Shown here: positions 44,858 to 52,623 of the stretch, in pieces | Position numbering within the stretch: the first letter of the stretch is position 1 | How the letters are laid out: each line of letters opens with the position of its first letter | Origin: Chitinophagales bacterium | Lineage (GTDB): Bacteria > Bacteroidota > Bacteroidia > Chitinophagales > UBA2359 | Direction: 5' to 3' | NCBI GenBank assembly: GCA_020628375.1 | Contig: JAHDFD010000005.1 | Location: 62,001 to 126,000 of the forward strand | DNA length: 64,000 nt | Program-made: the position numbers and the translations under genes | The notes under the pieces: model-generated | Told to the model about the DNA's origin: nothing | The model's database searches: none | The model's input: only the letters and a program-made list of their open reading frames with translations

Positions 44858-44966
44858 AAAAAAGTGGTACAAGACAATATTAATTTAGGTTGTCAGTTCG
44901 ACTCCGCTCACTGACCTTTCGGTAACTGAGCGAAGCCGAAGTAAAATAAAAGATTACCACTTTTTT
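44858..44966. repeat. Nested inverted-repeat element after the HerA-like gene
   Basis: Outer arms AAAAAAGTGGTA (44858-44869) and TACCACTTTTTT (44955-44966) pair perfectly. Inside, 44898-44917 (start TTCGACTCCGCTCACTG) and 44921-44940 (end GAGCGAAGCCGAA) form a second hairpin. The inner part belongs to the CGACTxCGCTCAG class of repeats. As RNA this would be a long stem ending in a T run, possibly a terminator. The remainder of the 386-bp gap to 45219 shows only a TACTTTTG box at 45187-45194. Confidence 0.75.
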
Positions 44967-45219
44967 TGACGTTCCTCTAAAAAAATATTTTAAACTGAAA
45001 ATCAATAGTTTATGGTTCTGAATAAGGAAAATTTTATGCTTGTAGCGAGCTAAAAAAATGTGATTTTTCAACAACAGATTCATAAAATATTGGTTTTCAG
45101 TTGGTAGAAATGAAAACATAATCTAAAAGAACTATTAAGAAACATTTTTTAAACCAATTCTTTTTACAGTAGTTTCTTAAGGAGTTTACTTTTGTAGTTC
45201 AATATTCAAATTCATTGTC

Positions 45220-45783
45220 TTGAAACGACTTTTTCTCTTATCATTAGCTTTGATGACTTTTAGCTTGAATCTATGCTTTAGTATGGATATTACAGCCCCA
45301 AAAGATTCAACTATTCAACATACCTTTCTTGAGAATACAGTAAAGCAAATTCTGTATATTCAAAGAAGCTCAAGTCCTAATACAGTTGTTTACGACCTGA
45401 ATTTTGATGAGCAGGGAAATATAAATAAAAAAGATCCAGTTGATATTTATTGGCGTAAATTCAGTAGGGGAGGGGAAAGAAAAGACCTGAATTATATACA
45501 GCGTAGGTTTGCCTATGGCTTAAAAGTAAAACAGCTTGATCATAATAAATATCAGGTAAAATTTGTTTCTTATGATAAATTTGTTGCCATCATTCAGAAA
45601 AGCTATTTGTCTGATGAGTTTTCAGCTATTGCTGAAGTAAATGGAAAAGAAATTGAACTCAGAAGAATTTTTATAATTATGGAGGAAGGAGAATCAATGT
45701 GGTTCCCCAAAATTGAGGCAATTGTTATAGAGGGTGTTGATCCTTATTCTGGTATAGAAATTAAAGAAAAAATTACACCTTAA
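45220..45783 (+). CDS. DUF4833 family exported protein
   Basis: A 187-residue protein with signal peptide MKRLFLLSLALMTFSLNLCFS; the only suitable start is TTG at 45220, 26 bp after a TACTTTTG -7-like box. The body follows the DUF4833 pattern: ILYIQRSSSPNTVVYDLNFD, DPVDIYWRKFSRGGERKDLN, YIQRRFAYGLKVKQLD and IVIEGVDPYSG near the end. Function unknown; likely periplasmic. Confidence 0.83.
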   Translation: MKRLFLLSLALMTFSLNLCFSMDITAPKDSTIQHTFLENTVKQILYIQRSSSPNTVVYDLNFDEQGNINKKDPVDIYWRKFSRGGERKDLNYIQRRFAYGLKVKQLDHNKYQVKFVSYDKFVAIIQKSYLSDEFSAIAEVNGKEIELRRIFIIMEEGESMWFPKIEAIVIEGVDPYSGIEIKEKITP

Positions 45784-45954
45784 TATCATATAAACCATTT
45801 GTAAAAACGCTGTTTTACATCGTTCATTGTTAAAAGAATGTAAAGTATTCGATTTCTGTATATTTTAATGCAGATAATCTATTTCAAAATCTTAAATTTA
45901 CCTCATCATTATTGTAAAGGCTTATTTTTTAAGCAAATACTATTCTTAACTGAT

Positions 45955-47109
45955 ATGGGGAAAATTAAAGTGGCATTCTTTTCTGATTTGCTCGTGAGAA
46001 ACTTCGACGGCGCGGTTAGAACCATGTATCAGATTATTGATAGAATTCCAAAAGAAGAGTTTGAATATCTGTTTATTTGTGGGATGCCACCCAAAGAGGA
46101 TATTGGTTTTGAAGTAATGCAAGTACCAACGATCAAGGTGCCAAGAAACGAGAATTATGAAATGTCTTTTATTCCTTTTTTTAAAAACAAATTAAGACAA
46201 AAACTAAAAGAGTTTCAACCCGACATAATTCAATTTGCTTCCCCTTCTCAACTAAGTACCTTTGCCAATAAATATGGAAAGGAAAATAATATTCCGGTAG
46301 TGACGATTTACCATACGCACTTTATTTCTTACATGCAGTATTATGTAGATTTTGCTAAATTTCTGATTCCGATAGTAGAAAGAAAAGTTGCTAAGATCAT
46401 TAAGTCAATATATGATGAGGTAGATGCTGCTTATGTACCAACAGAGGAAATACGCAAGCAATTACTTGAAAAATGTAATTTAAAAGGCGATAACATCAGA
46501 ATTTGGGCAAGAGGCTTGAAACAAGATGCGTTCGATCCCGCGTTCAGAAAGGAAAACTATTTCAGACAGTTTACTCAAAATGATAAACCAAATATTCTGT
46601 TTGCAAGCAGATTGGTAATGGAAAAAAATCTGAAACTTGTAGCAGAAGTTTATAAGAAAAGTGAAGAAAAAGGAAGTGCTTATAATTTTATAATCGTTGG
46701 TGATGGAGCAGCACGTAAAAAGTTAGAAAAATGGATGCCAAATGCTTTCTTTTTAGGGAGTAAATCTCATGAAGAATTGTCAACTATTTATGCTTCTGCA
46801 GATTTGTTTTTCTTCCCATCTTTAAGCGAGACCTTTGGAAATGTCATTACAGAAGCAATGGCATCTGGTTTGCCTTGTGTGTTGTCAAGCGAAGGAGGAC
46901 ACATTTCTTTTGCTGAACATAACAAAGTTGCTTTATTATGCCCACCCGATAATGCTGACGCTTTTTTAAACGCTTTTGAGCAATTGTTAAAAAATGATAC
47001 TTTACGAACTAATTTGGTGAAAAATGCCTTAGAATTCACGAAAACATTAGATTGGGATGCTTTAGTAGATGCTTATTTTGATGATATTAGAAAATTTGTC
47101 AATAATTAA
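45955..47109 (+). CDS. GT4 family glycosyltransferase
   Basis: A 384-residue GT-B transferase. ATG at 45955 starts MGKIKVAFFSDLLVRNFDGA; a TTG at 45868 adds 29 unrelated residues. The N-domain has the VVTIYHTHFISYMQYYV acceptor-site region. The C-domain shows NILFASRLVMEKNLKLVAEV, IVGDGAARKKLEKWMP, FFFPSLSETFGNVITEAMAS (the ExFGxxxxEAxA motif) and GLPCVLSSEGG. It resembles membrane-glycolipid transferases such as those making glycosyl-diacylglycerols. Followed 45 bp later by another GT4 gene. Confidence 0.9.
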   Translation: MGKIKVAFFSDLLVRNFDGAVRTMYQIIDRIPKEEFEYLFICGMPPKEDIGFEVMQVPTIKVPRNENYEMSFIPFFKNKLRQKLKEFQPDIIQFASPSQLSTFANKYGKENNIPVVTIYHTHFISYMQYYVDFAKFLIPIVERKVAKIIKSIYDEVDAAYVPTEEIRKQLLEKCNLKGDNIRIWARGLKQDAFDPAFRKENYFRQFTQNDKPNILFASRLVMEKNLKLVAEVYKKSEEKGSAYNFIIVGDGAARKKLEKWMPNAFFLGSKSHEELSTIYASADLFFFPSLSETFGNVITEAMASGLPCVLSSEGGHISFAEHNKVALLCPPDNADAFLNAFEQLLKNDTLRTNLVKNALEFTKTLDWDALVDAYFDDIRKFVNN

Positions 47110-47154
47110 GTAAATTCTATTTACCTTCGCACCCGTTAAAGCCTACTTTACTGC

Positions 47155-48366
47155 ATGGAGATACTTTTTATCACGCACAAGTATCCACCAACAATAGGTG
47201 GTATGGAAAAGCAAAGCTTCGAATTAATTAAAGAAGTTAGCAAAAAACATAAAGTCCATAAAATTACTTACAACGCTTCTGAAGAAAATAGATTTCAGTT
47301 TTTCTATAGACTGAAAAAACGTGTAAGACAAACGCTTGAACTGAACCCGGGTATTGAGATCATTCATTTGAATGATGGCGCAATGGGTGTTTTTGCAAGC
47401 TGGTTACAGAAAGAAGTCAATATACCTGTTACAGTTACTTTTCATGGATTGGATGTTGTCCATCCAAATAAATTATATCAGCAGAAAGCAATTAAAAGTC
47501 TGAAAAAATATGATGGCTTTATTTGTGTAAGTGATTATACTGCACAAGAATGCAAAAATCGTGGTTTTGCTGATGATAAAGTGTATGTTGTTGAAAATGG
47601 TGTAGATCCCGAATTAGCAGATATTCCGGTTTATCTGAATGGTACTGGAACAAAGATCAAACAACATTTGAAGATCAATAAATTTAAAGACAAAAAGATA
47701 ATTGTAAGTCTTGGACGTATGACGCGTAGAAAAGGATTTACATGGTTTTTGGAAAATGTAGTACCTCAACTTGATGACGATACGGTTTTTATTCTCATTG
47801 GTCCAAACCCGGATAAACAGCAAGCTCTTTGGAAAAAAGTATTGCCGTCTAAAATTACCAATGATCTGGAATTAGCTTTTGGTGCTGTCGATGAAAGTCA
47901 TACGCTTTACGATTTATTGGAAAAAAATAATATAAAAGATAAGGTTTATCTGGCAGGACAACTTCCTTTTAAAGACGTTATGAGCCTTTTATCAATGGCA
48001 GATCTTTTTGTTATGCCAAATATAAGCGTAGAAGGAGATGCCGAAGGATTTGGTCTAGTTGCTTTAGAGGCTTCTGTTCGGGGAACAACCGTTTTAGCGA
48101 GTGGGATTGAAGGAATTACTTCTGCTATAAAGCATAATGAAAATGGAATTTTACTGCCAAGTAACGATGCTTCTGCCTGGGTAAATTGTATTAAAGAACA
48201 GTTACAGGATCCTGATAAACTTTCTTTTCAAAGTGAGAATTTCCGCGATTATACATTGGAAAATTATACCTGGGAAAGAATGGCTGAAGGTTATGTTAAA
48301 GTATTTAAGCAAATCTTAGGTATTGAGGAAACACAAAAAGAATCCGCACTTAACTTATCTATATAA
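47155..48366 (+). CDS. GT4 family glycosyltransferase
   Basis: A 403-residue GT-B transferase. It starts MEILFITHKYPPTIGGMEKQ with the glycine loop, followed by VTFHGLDVVHPNK, GFICVSDYTAQEC, KIIVSLGRMTRRKGFTWFLE, the C-domain SMADLFVMPNISVEGDAEGF and GLVALEASVRGTTVLASG. The EGDAEGFGLVALEA motif binds the sugar nucleotide. Probably co-transcribed with the preceding GT4 gene. It faces the TagF-like gene (31 bp between stops). Product unknown; an envelope glycolipid or polysaccharide is likely. Confidence 0.9.
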   Translation: MEILFITHKYPPTIGGMEKQSFELIKEVSKKHKVHKITYNASEENRFQFFYRLKKRVRQTLELNPGIEIIHLNDGAMGVFASWLQKEVNIPVTVTFHGLDVVHPNKLYQQKAIKSLKKYDGFICVSDYTAQECKNRGFADDKVYVVENGVDPELADIPVYLNGTGTKIKQHLKINKFKDKKIIVSLGRMTRRKGFTWFLENVVPQLDDDTVFILIGPNPDKQQALWKKVLPSKITNDLELAFGAVDESHTLYDLLEKNNIKDKVYLAGQLPFKDVMSLLSMADLFVMPNISVEGDAEGFGLVALEASVRGTTVLASGIEGITSAIKHNENGILLPSNDASAWVNCIKEQLQDPDKLSFQSENFRDYTLENYTWERMAEGYVKVFKQILGIEETQKESALNLSI

Positions 48367-48397
48367 AAGAATTGATCGAAATTTTAGAATAACTTGA

Positions 48398-49591
48398 TCA
48401 ATCAGCAATTAACTCACAAATTTTCTCGTAAGATTTTTGAGCATATACAGGCTCAGCGAAAGGAAACAATTCATTATTCCAGAAAGCTCTGGATTCAGCA
48501 AAAATTGCCTTGTTCTTCCATTTTTCTGTTATTATTATTTCAATGAATTTTGGCAGATCGAAAGCAACAGGTCCGGGTTGTTTTTCAATCAATGGATTAG
48601 GCTTGTGAAAATTCCTTCTAATTGTAAAATCTTCCCAATCAAAAGGAAAATATACCAATGGCTTATCGAATACTAAATAGTCTAAGGAAAGGCTTGAATA
48701 ATCTGAAATAAGAAGCGCACAAGTCGCTAACTCCTGTTTAATATCATCAAACTTTACCTTAATTTCAAAACAATCTGCCAACTCTTCAGTAATTTCCGTA
48801 TTGCTGTTTATATGTGTACAAAAAACGAATTTATATCCTGTTCTGTTCAAATATTCAACTAATTGCTTGTTGGATTGAATTTGAATTTTAATGTCTTCAA
48901 GCATTTTTTTTCCGGTTTGGGTTTCTCGATGTGTAGGAAAAAAAAGAATTCTATTATTGGTTGCTTGGTCTTTGTTAGAAAAGAAATAATCTAAGTGAGC
49001 TCCTCCGCCCAATACCATCTTTGAGGCATAATGAGGTAAGGTGCGCGAGAATTTTTCTCGTTCTTTTTCCGAAGAAGTTAACAAATGATCGAAATTGATA
49101 AAAACGAATTTACGTAAAAGGTATTTTTGAATTGCATTCGCTTTGATATAGCTTTTGAGTGTACAGCCTGAGCTTTTCAGGTGATGCAGACAATGATTCA
49201 ACATTATTCTCTTTCCGAGTAATTTTCTCCATAACAAAAGAAACAAGTCTAAATCATCTTCTCCATGTGAATAAATAAGAACCGGAGCTTTTATAATGGC
49301 TATTCTTGCTTGCAGGCTGTTGCGCTTTAATACCTCAAGATTTCTCGCTGTCAAATTATTAAATACATCTGAGTTGGATGTGATCCAGATGATGCGCTGC
49401 GTCGTATTTGTAGTAATATAGTTGTGTAATGCACCACAGTTATCGTCGTATAATCTTCCTCTGTGTCCTCCGATAACCCAAGGATTTTTATTGCGATTCA
49501 GTAGTAAATTGGCAGGAATGGCAAACAAACTTAGAATTGCAAAAAGGATAAAAGAACTGATGTTTTTTAACAAGTTTAAAAAAGTATTCAT
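48398..49591 (-). CDS. CDP-glycerol glycerophosphotransferase-like (TagF/TagB family) protein
   Basis: A 397-residue transferase. An N-terminal hydrophobic stretch (residues about 10-32) may anchor it. WVIGGHRGRLYDDNCGALHN, RIIWITSNSDVFNNL, the His-rich MLNHCLHHLKS, LTSSEKEREKFSRTL, RILFFPTHRETQTGK and ISDYSSLSLDYLVFDKPLVY match the teichoic-acid polymerase family, in which the C-terminal DYSS-x3-D motif binds CDP-glycerol. In a Gram-negative bacterium the product is not wall teichoic acid; a glycerol- or ribitol-phosphate decoration of surface glycan is an inference. Confidence 0.88.
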   Translation of the reverse strand: MNTFLNLLKNISSFILFAILSLFAIPANLLLNRNKNPWVIGGHRGRLYDDNCGALHNYITTNTTQRIIWITSNSDVFNNLTARNLEVLKRNSLQARIAIIKAPVLIYSHGEDDLDLFLLLWRKLLGKRIMLNHCLHHLKSSGCTLKSYIKANAIQKYLLRKFVFINFDHLLTSSEKEREKFSRTLPHYASKMVLGGGAHLDYFFSNKDQATNNRILFFPTHRETQTGKKMLEDIKIQIQSNKQLVEYLNRTGYKFVFCTHINSNTEITEELADCFEIKVKFDDIKQELATCALLISDYSSLSLDYLVFDKPLVYFPFDWEDFTIRRNFHKPNPLIEKQPGPVAFDLPKFIEIIITEKWKNKAIFAESRAFWNNELFPFAEPVYAQKSYEKICELIAD

Positions 49592-49910
49592 GTTGAGTAC
49601 ATCTAAGATTTGGTTAGATTTTCAAGACAGGGACAATCAGTCATTAAAGGTCTAAAAGTAATTTTTTTTTATTTATGATTTTAGCAAGGAATCAAATTTT
49701 ATATGTCTTATTTGGGTTTATTACGAAAACTGATTATGGCATTTTGATAAGAAGCTACGACCATGCTCAGCTATCGAACTTATGCGGTCAGTGAGCTTGT
49801 CGAACTGACTTTACAATAACTTTCGTAATAAGGTCTTGTTGAATTTTTCAGATTATAGTTCAATATTACCTTAATTTTACCCACTCGCACACAAATAAAA
49901 AAAAATAGAA
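49592..49910. other. Intergenic region with one palindromic repeat
   Basis: A 319-bp divergent gap. Bases 49752-49810 form an imperfect inverted repeat around GCTACGACCATGCTCAG and GGTCAGTGAGCTTGTCGAAC, of the same class as 8429-8497 and 44896-44940. Nothing else recognisable; no clear TTG-N19-TAnnTTTG pair was found for either flanking gene. Confidence 0.6.
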
Positions 49911-50858
49911 TTGAGTATTTCCCAATTTATTGAAAAAGTAAATGAATTTAAGAATACTAAAGTAGGACAACGAACACAACGCTTGCTGAGAACGCTGTTC
50001 CTGTTAGGCATACTTTCTTATTTGTTCTATAATCTACACAAAATTGGATGGCAGGAAGTTTGGGAAAATTTACCAGTAAATCCAATCTTCTATATACTGT
50101 TTTTTCTAATCCACTTTTCTACGCCTTTCTGGGAAGTCATTATCTATAAACAATTTTGGGACTTTAGTTTTAAAGAAGGTTTTAAAGCATTTATTACTAA
50201 AAAAATACTCAATACAGAAGTAGTTGGTTACTCAGGTGAGGTTTATTTATTTTCATGGGCTAAGAAACACTTGAATCTTGAGAATAAAGAAGCATTTGGT
50301 CCTGTTAAGGATAATAGTATTTTATCATCTATAGTTTCAAATGTAACGATCATCTTTATTCTGATTATCTATACATTTACCTCAGATGTAGATATTATTC
50401 ACGCACTGAATATTAAAGAAATTTACCTTTATGCTGTTGCAGGAATATTAGCAATTATAGTTGCGAGTTTACTTTTTTTCAGGAAAAATGTTTTTTCGAT
50501 CGATACACCTACGCTTTTAAAAGTAATCGGCATCCATGAAATGAGACTTTTAATAGTTTACGGCTTGGAAATATTACAATGGATGATTATTCTGCCTTTA
50601 ATTCCATTGAAAATATGGGGCATACTCTTAATAATAAAAATCCTAACGAGTCGTGTACCGATGTTACCTAACAATGATCTTGTTTTTGCAAGCCTTGGTA
50701 TAGAAGTTTCGAAACTCTTGAATATATCGACTGCAGGTATTGCAGGTGTACTTCTAACCAACAGTGCGCTTAAAAAATTGACTAATTTTTCGTTATATCT
50801 CATTTTTTATATGAATAATAAAATTGATAAAACAGCAGATGATACAATCGTTTCGTAA
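49911..50858 (+). CDS. Polytopic membrane protein, possibly LPG-synthase/flippase-like
   Basis: A 315-residue membrane protein with about seven to eight hydrophobic segments (LLRTLFLLGILSYLFYNL; PIFYILFFLIHFSTPFWEVI; ILSSIVSNVTIIFILIIYTF; YLYAVAGILAIIVASLLFF; LLIVYGLEILQWMIILPLIP; others). The spacing and the Gln-Trp/charged loops recall the lysylphosphatidylglycerol-synthase transmembrane (AglD-like) family, but no defining motif is present, so this is tentative. The start is TTG at 49911. It may serve the neighbouring envelope transferases. Confidence 0.65.
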   Translation: MSISQFIEKVNEFKNTKVGQRTQRLLRTLFLLGILSYLFYNLHKIGWQEVWENLPVNPIFYILFFLIHFSTPFWEVIIYKQFWDFSFKEGFKAFITKKILNTEVVGYSGEVYLFSWAKKHLNLENKEAFGPVKDNSILSSIVSNVTIIFILIIYTFTSDVDIIHALNIKEIYLYAVAGILAIIVASLLFFRKNVFSIDTPTLLKVIGIHEMRLLIVYGLEILQWMIILPLIPLKIWGILLIIKILTSRVPMLPNNDLVFASLGIEVSKLLNISTAGIAGVLLTNSALKKLTNFSLYLIFYMNNKIDKTADDTIVS

Positions 50859-50931
50859 TTTATTAGAGTATCTTTAAAAATCATTGATTTTATACCGCTA
50901 TTCAAACATAGTTATCAACATAAGATGTAAT

Positions 50932-51243
50932 TTATTTCAGTGCGTAATAACAACTTTGACTATAAAGTTTACTAAGATTTTCTTCATTAATCCATTCATA
51001 TTTTAGCTTGATGAATTTCTCAAATGCTGAGAAATCAATAAACTGAGTATCATTTTTTGGGTTTTTACTTATAAAGTTCTGGGCAGCCCTATTTATTTCT
51101 TTACATAAATTGTCGTAATCTCTTAATTCAGCTTTTGATAATGCAGGATACATCGATTTTAATCTGAGGTCAATATCTACTAGCCAATTTTCTCCGAATT
51201 CCATTGATAAGCTCAGAGCGTGGTTTAATAGCTCATTTGTCAT
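50932..51243 (-). CDS. Small protein of unknown function paired with a TPR protein
   Basis: A 103-residue soluble, mostly helical protein (MTNELLNHALSLSMEFGENW, AELRDYDNLCKEINRAAQNF, KYEWINEENLSKLYSQSCYY). No family recognised. Its ATG overlaps the stop of the upstream TPR gene as ATGA (51240-51243), which implies translational coupling and probably a shared function. Confidence 0.72.
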   Translation of the reverse strand: MTNELLNHALSLSMEFGENWLVDIDLRLKSMYPALSKAELRDYDNLCKEINRAAQNFISKNPKNDTQFIDFSAFEKFIKLKYEWINEENLSKLYSQSCYYALK

Positions 51244-52361
51244 AAAGCCGGTATTGATATTCTTTTATTCATTATCTCTTTACTGATAAATGTTTTATTA
51301 GGTAGCTTTTGTTTCAATTCTTCTAAAGTATATAAAAGGTTTTCATCTTTAAATTTACTTTGTACGATATAAGCTTTTTCCAGTATTTCAATTACCAAAC
51401 TATCGGCTCTTAAGGCAATCTCTAATAAGAATGCATGGTTTTTTTTGAAATAATATATGAATAGATCGTATTCAATATTAATAAAAAGAAAATTCAGATA
51501 ACAGTTTAATGCTTCAATTTTCACCCTTTCTTCAGTGTTCTTATTTATAGGAATAAAATCATCTATAATTTCTTTTGCTTTTTCGATTTGACCAATCAAT
51601 AAAAGTAGTTTAGCTTTTCTGATCCGAAGACTTTTGTAACGAATTAGGTTGAAATTAATCTGCTTGGATTTATATTTATTTAGATTTTCATCGACAAGAT
51701 TCATTGCCGTTTCATATTTCCCTTGCTTTTCCAGGCAACTCGATAGATTTATTGTTAGTTCAGTTTTATCAAAAGAAGATTTATCCAATTGATCTATAAT
51801 TCTATTTGCCTGTTCATAATACCAGATAGCAGAATCAATTTGGTCGATTTGTTTGTAAAAACTACCAATATTTGTAAGAAAAATGAGCAACGATAATTCA
51901 TGATCTTTACGGTTTTCAGAATTCAGAATAATATCAATTGCTTCAAAAAGATATAAGAATGCGGAATTGAAAGCATGTAACTTCGAGCTGGCTAATGCCT
52001 TTCCATTCAATACACTTAATTTAATAGTATCAGAATCAGGAAAACGATCTTGAATTTCATTTGAGATATTTATGATTTGTTGAAATTCTCCAATGTTGAC
52101 ATAACAATCTGTCAATAGAACCAATATTCGTTTACATAACAGTTCAATTGAACAATCAAAAATGTTTTCTTGCTCAAGAACAAAATTCAAGAAGTTAATC
52201 AATTCAGTATAATAACCCTGACGAATGATCGATACACAGAATTTATTAAAGCGCTTAAACTTCAATAAATACGATAATTCCTGATCAGATTTAATAAGAT
52301 CGAAGAACTCCATAGGAGAACTATCTAAGAATAAATCCAGTATTTCATCATTCACTTCCAT
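51240..52361 (-). CDS. TPR-repeat protein of unknown function
   Basis: A 373-residue soluble protein made of helical repeats, with TPR-like units such as LLIFLTNIGSFYKQIDQIDS plus AIWYYEQANRI, and LTINLSSCLEKQGKYETAMN. The pattern resembles the TPR parts of the cyclase pair at 1377-4822, but no cyclase domain follows. No signal peptide. It is translationally coupled to a small downstream gene and is probably a protein-interaction scaffold. Confidence 0.8.
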   Translation of the reverse strand: MEVNDEILDLFLDSSPMEFFDLIKSDQELSYLLKFKRFNKFCVSIIRQGYYTELINFLNFVLEQENIFDCSIELLCKRILVLLTDCYVNIGEFQQIINISNEIQDRFPDSDTIKLSVLNGKALASSKLHAFNSAFLYLFEAIDIILNSENRKDHELSLLIFLTNIGSFYKQIDQIDSAIWYYEQANRIIDQLDKSSFDKTELTINLSSCLEKQGKYETAMNLVDENLNKYKSKQINFNLIRYKSLRIRKAKLLLLIGQIEKAKEIIDDFIPINKNTEERVKIEALNCYLNFLFINIEYDLFIYYFKKNHAFLLEIALRADSLVIEILEKAYIVQSKFKDENLLYTLEELKQKLPNKTFISKEIMNKRISIPAL

Positions 52362-52445
52362 TCTGAATAACCAAAAGTAGTACTAAATAACTTATATGAA
52401 TCGCTCGCTATAAATGAACGCCGAGTTTCATATAATAAAAATCAT

Positions 52446-52563
52446 ACTACTATACATTTACTTACCTCCGTTGTGTCTCCAGACCAACGGATACCTGAAA
52501 AGTGAAGGTTTTTTGTAATAAAAACAAACATTTTCTAAAGAAACAATGAAAATGTATAGTAGT
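52446..52563. repeat. MITE-like element family D, complete copy
   Basis: 118 bp bounded by perfect 14-bp inverted ends, ACTACTATACATTT (52446-52459) and AAATGTATAGTAGT (52550-52563). It also contains CCGTTG and CAACGG arms (52469-52491). It is nearly identical over 94 bp to 34137-34230. No coding potential. It lies upstream of the C25-like gene. Confidence 0.88.
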
Positions 52564-52623
52564 GTAAATAAAAATTAAAAATTATATCTTTACTATAAAT
52601 TAATCATCATTAAAACAAACGTT

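Noticed and set aside
44880-45119. 79-residue open frame on the minus strand
   Set aside because: It overlaps a nested inverted repeat and encodes no recognisable protein.
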